Of a stretch of DNA of 64,000 nt, positions 60,696 through 64,000 are shown piece after piece. The stretch comes from Sanderia malayensis (taxonomy: Eukaryota > Cnidaria > Scyphozoa > Semaeostomeae > Pelagiidae): contig RQOL01000855.1 in assembly GCA_013076295.1 (NCBI GenBank), forward strand, positions 1,860,001 to 1,924,000. Direction: 5' to 3'. The stretch's first letter is position 1. Every line of letters begins with the position of its first letter. The notes beneath the pieces were generated by a model. That model was not told the DNA's origin, did not search any database, and worked only from the letters and a program-made list of their open reading frames with translations. A program made the position numbers and the translations under genes.

Positions 60696-62050
60696 CTACT
60701 CTGCACATTTCTCCTCGTGAGAAAGTTTTGCATTGCAAGCTTCTTTTTTCCAAAATTCTGCTTTTTCTTCTGCCTCTGCTACTTTTTCCTCCAATGCGTC
60801 AATCATGGCCCTGGCCTCTTGCAATCTTTCCATGACAAATACTCTTTCCATTTCGACAAAACGAGCTTCATCAATCAGATCATTGTATTGTTCACTTGTC
60901 TTTCTCGAATCCATCACATATTCGCCCAGTCCTGCTAAAGTCTTCTCTGTATTACGTTCACATTCTCTGTGACTCTCTCTGAGATCTTCATTAAGCATTC
61001 TGTAATTGTTTACACTCCTTGCCAATCCCTTGTTTGTTGTGCAAATTGATTGGCATTTTAATAAGAGATCTGAAATATGTGTATCTGTAGCTTTAAAATC
61101 TATCTCTGCCAAGAAGCCGCATGTTGGATCATCGTCACTTTGTGCCTGGGAAGAAGAAAATTTGAAAACACCGCTTTCGTAATTACCTCAAAATTCCGCA
61201 AAGATATCTCTCAATAGTGAGATAATTATCATAATTATGACGAGTATATGATAATTATGATAATTTATTATAATTAAAATAAATATATCCATAAACTATA
61301 GATTCTTACTGTCTATACTGGCATCACCGTGCTCAATGTACAGAAGTACAGAGCAATAATAGAATAAATAGTAATAATAGAATAGAATAGTTTCTATCCC
61401 CTAAACTAGATACTATAGCAGATCTTTTTCAAAGCACCTCGATTGGAGGAGCATTCATTGTATTTTCCATTGAAAGGGACCAAAGGACTATCTATATTGT
61501 TTTAATTGTAAAAAAAAACCATAAGTCTAAATATGGACTGGGGGCGTGATTCCAGTTTGTTTTTTACGAAGGACCTTTTTTACTTGTATTCTCATACCTT
61601 AACTTCTTCGTTCGTGCTGACGACTTTATTTGTTATTGCATGAGCATCACATAAATCTTCTTCACAGTTCAAACTTTCATCGTTGTTGGCCTCAGCGATC
61701 TTTTCCAGCTTGTCTTCACAGACACTTTTAACAGCGTCTTTATCAGCACAGTAAACAAATCTTTTCATTTCCAAATAAATTAATTCATTTGCCACACTGA
61801 TTTTCGATTTCAAACAGACAAAAGCAAGAAGCAAATTTTCACTATTGTTTTCATTGATTGTTCCCAGGCATTCCTTCGATTCTTTTTTGCAAAGCTCAAA
61901 TTTACTTTCATTGCCGTCCGAATGTTCTTTCTCCTTCCAAACACTAGAACGCAGTGGAGCTCGTTTGCTCAAATCAATGCCACTATCCTCAACAAATAAT
62001 GATGCATTGTCAGCATCTTTTTTAACGCTATTTTTCGAGTTAAAGTCCAT
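60696..62050 (-). CDS. Unrecognised coiled-coil protein, 300 residues
   Basis: Two exons (61598-62050 and 60696-61145) join in frame. The N-terminal half is polar and acidic with no domain I know (SLFVEDSGIDLSKRAPL, VCEDKLEKIAEANNDESLN). The C-terminal half is a long heptad-type helix (ISDLLLKCQSICTTNKGLAR, then EDLRESHRECERNTEKTLAG, ARFVEMERVFVMERLQEARA, LEEKVAEAEEKAEFWKKEAC). There is no signal peptide or membrane segment. It could be a cytoskeletal or spindle-associated scaffold, but that is a guess. The 5' end is about 2 kb upstream of PCNA on the same strand. Confidence 0.75.
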
Positions 62051-62369
62051 ATTTCATCAAGGATATATAACCTGCAATCTATATTTACTTTTCATTTGAC
62101 AGTTACTTTTATTAAAATCAATACATTCTTTATTCGAATGACGTGTTCTATAGCACACGTCTACAGTTCATCATGAAGTCATACACTGCTACGAGTATAC
62201 ACCATATTTGATTGGCTTATCTACTGGTTGTTAACTTTTATTCACGGCCAGAAACGCGAAAGCCCAAAGAATTTCATATTGTCGTGGGCATAAGTTGATA
62301 TAAATGAATGCCTCCAAATGGAAGCAAAGTATCGTAGGCCCCAGAAAACTGAGCGCCCGTCATGCATAC

Positions 62370-63204
62370 TCTTATGCAGTAACCTGTATATGACGCTGCG
62401 CATACACGCTCACCTTTAGGGCCTCTAATCCTAATCCTAACCCTAATTCTAACCCTAACCCTAACCGACACACCATACACTGTCAGTAGCACTACGTCAT
62501 ATAGACTCCTGCGCAGTGGCCTATATATGACACTGCGCATACACACCCACCTTTACGGCCTCTAACCCTAATCCTAACCCTGACCCTAACCCTGACCGAT
62601 ACACCATACTCTGTCAGTAGCATTACGTCATGTATACTCCTGCGCAGTAGCCCATATATGGTACTGCGCATAAACACCCACCTTTGCGGCCTCTAATCCT
62701 AACCCCAACCCTAACCCCAACTCATACACCATACACTGTCAGTAGCATTACGTGATGTATACTCCTGCGCAGTAGCCCATATATGGCACTGCGCATACAC
62801 ACCCACCTTTACGGCCTCTAACCCTAACCCTAACCCTAACCGATACACCATGCACTGTCAGTAGCATTACGTCATGTATACTCCTGCGCAGTTAGCCCAT
62901 ATTTGGTACTGCGCATACACACCCACCTTTGCGGCCTCTAACCCTAACTCCAACCCTAACCCTAACCATAACCCTAACCCCAACCGATACATCATACACT
63001 GTCAGTAGCATTACGTCATGTATACTCCTGCGCAGTAGCCCATATACGGTACTGTGCATACACACCCACCTTTGCGGCCTCTAACCCTAACCCCAACTCT
63101 AACCCTAACCCCAACTCATACACCATACACTGTCCGTAGCATTACGTCATGTATACTCCTGCGCAGTGGCTTATATATGTCACTGCACATACACACCCAT
63201 CTTT
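62370..63204. repeat. Tandem array with embedded telomere-type (CCCTAA)n, copy 2
   Basis: Seven units with the same landmarks as 14580-15445 (TACTCCTGCGCAGTAGCC, CACTGCGCATACACACCCAC, TTTACGGCCTCTAA) and variable CCCTAA/CCCCAA runs. Orientation is identical to copy 1. Confidence 0.9.
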
Positions 63205-63560
63205 AGGAAATTTAAATTACAAATTCATCAAAAGACAAAGTAGATGTTCTCCTCGGGTTTTGAACCAGGACCTCGACCTTAGCGTGCAGGTAAGTTACCA
63301 TTAGTCTACAGCAGCACTTCTTAGGAAAGGGGAATAGCATAAGGTCAAAGGAATCAACGCATGAGACGTATAGCCATTCTTCACCAGTTGATATTAGTCA
63401 TTTACCGTGACGCTCTACACACAAACGTCATGCCACATTTGAAATTGGCCGGCACAGCAAATCATTCGGGTGCGCTTGACATAGGACTGAAGCAAGCTAA
63501 TTTCTAACCCCTGGAACTACTTCAATGTTCGGTGAAAGCTTAGTCGCAGGTTAACAAGAA
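63205..63560 (-). mobile_element. tRNA-like SINE head and flank, copy 2
   Basis: On the minus strand an A-box-like TAGACTAATGG (63298-63308) and a B-box GGTTCAAAACC (63256-63266) sit as in copy 1. Similarity to 15446-15808 extends across the unit, ending near GTGAAAGCTTAGTCGCAG. Confidence 0.65.
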
Positions 63561-64000
63561 AAATTAGAAAAAGAAGAATACTTTTAAGATCACTTTCGTT
63601 TTGTTTCTGGTTATTGGTATTATATCACATCATCACTCATTGTAACAATGTTAACTACTATTTTAGAATTTACAAGATACAAATCTTGTCCTTCTCTCTT
63701 CTTCTCTTTCTTTTTTTGTGTGGAAATGAATGATTTCTTTTCCTCGGGGTTTTTCTCGGTAGCCTCTGTTTCATTTCAAGTACAAACACGAGGCTTCTGT
63801 TGCAATATTTGCCCTGTTCTGTTTTGTCGAAAAAAGGCGAGCCCACTGTTGCAGCTTTTTCTTATCTTTATTCAACAAGATGCAGGTGTTGATTGAATCA
63901 GTTAAGACTCAAGGAACAAACAAACCCAACTTTTGCTATAGAATCGCTCAAAGCCTCACCGGAATATCGACCCAAGTAACGCCGACTTTTAACATTTAAT
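63561..64000. other. Right-edge sequence, no gene seen
   Basis: A plus-strand ORF at 63648-63896 is Phe/Ser-rich and resembles translated pyrimidine-rich noncoding sequence. Nothing is supported here. Confidence 0.4.

Overview
This window is nuclear DNA from an invertebrate animal. The genes are split by many short GT-AG introns, carry metazoan families in metazoan exon layouts (DNAAF1 for motile cilia, PTEN, ASH2L, cyclin C, YIPF3, MCFD2), and include a selenocysteine glutathione peroxidase. Interstitial TTAGGG-type repeats and many small DNA-transposon relics are present. I cannot fix the phylum; a cnidarian, sponge or other non-vertebrate would all fit. All exon ends below were read by hand from splice consensus, reading-frame continuity and recalled family conservation, so single ends may be off by a base or two.

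Layout, left to right. 1-9340 (-): a large ankyrin-repeat plus MAP3K19/YSK4-like kinase gene, cut by the left edge. 10143-12744 (-): a second ankyrin-repeat gene. 13267-14394 (-): MCFD2, an ER-exit cargo receptor subunit. 14580-15800: a composite repeat of telomere-like tandem units followed by a tRNA-like head. 16049-18063 (-): METTL1. 18280-24790: a repeat block made of a 189-bp satellite and a 4.7-kb foldback element with an 8-bp target duplication, itself hit by a small hAT element with its own 8-bp duplication. 25088-27833 (+): YIPF3. 28952-29913 (+): a small secreted cysteine-rich protein. 30139-31138 (-) and 31448-35915 (+): cyclin C and ASH2L, divergent across about 310 bp. 36181-36885 (-): BET1. 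37080-39487 (-): ACAA2, divergent from an unrecognised 370-residue protein at 39750-41115 (+). 42107-45259 (-): DNAAF1. 46028-47254 (+): a RAB20-like GTPase. 48308-49437 (-): a selenocysteine GPx with a candidate SECIS element. 50068-51062 (-): an unrecognised helical protein. 54212-57515 (-): PTEN. 58560-60025 (-): PCNA with two palindromic E2F sites. 60696-62050 (-): an unrecognised coiled-coil protein. 62370-63550: a second copy of the telomere-like/tRNA-like composite repeat.

Most genes are single-copy housekeeping genes with no operon logic. Shared themes are loose: membrane traffic (MCFD2, YIPF3, BET1, RAB20), cell-cycle and transcription control (CCNC, ASH2L, PCNA, PTEN) and metabolism/redox (ACAA2, GPx). 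The most distinctive items are the selenoprotein with its SECIS, the ANK-kinase architecture, ASH2L without its N-terminal DNA-binding module, a two-base frame break in ACAA2, and the nested foldback/hAT insertion with both target-site duplications intact.
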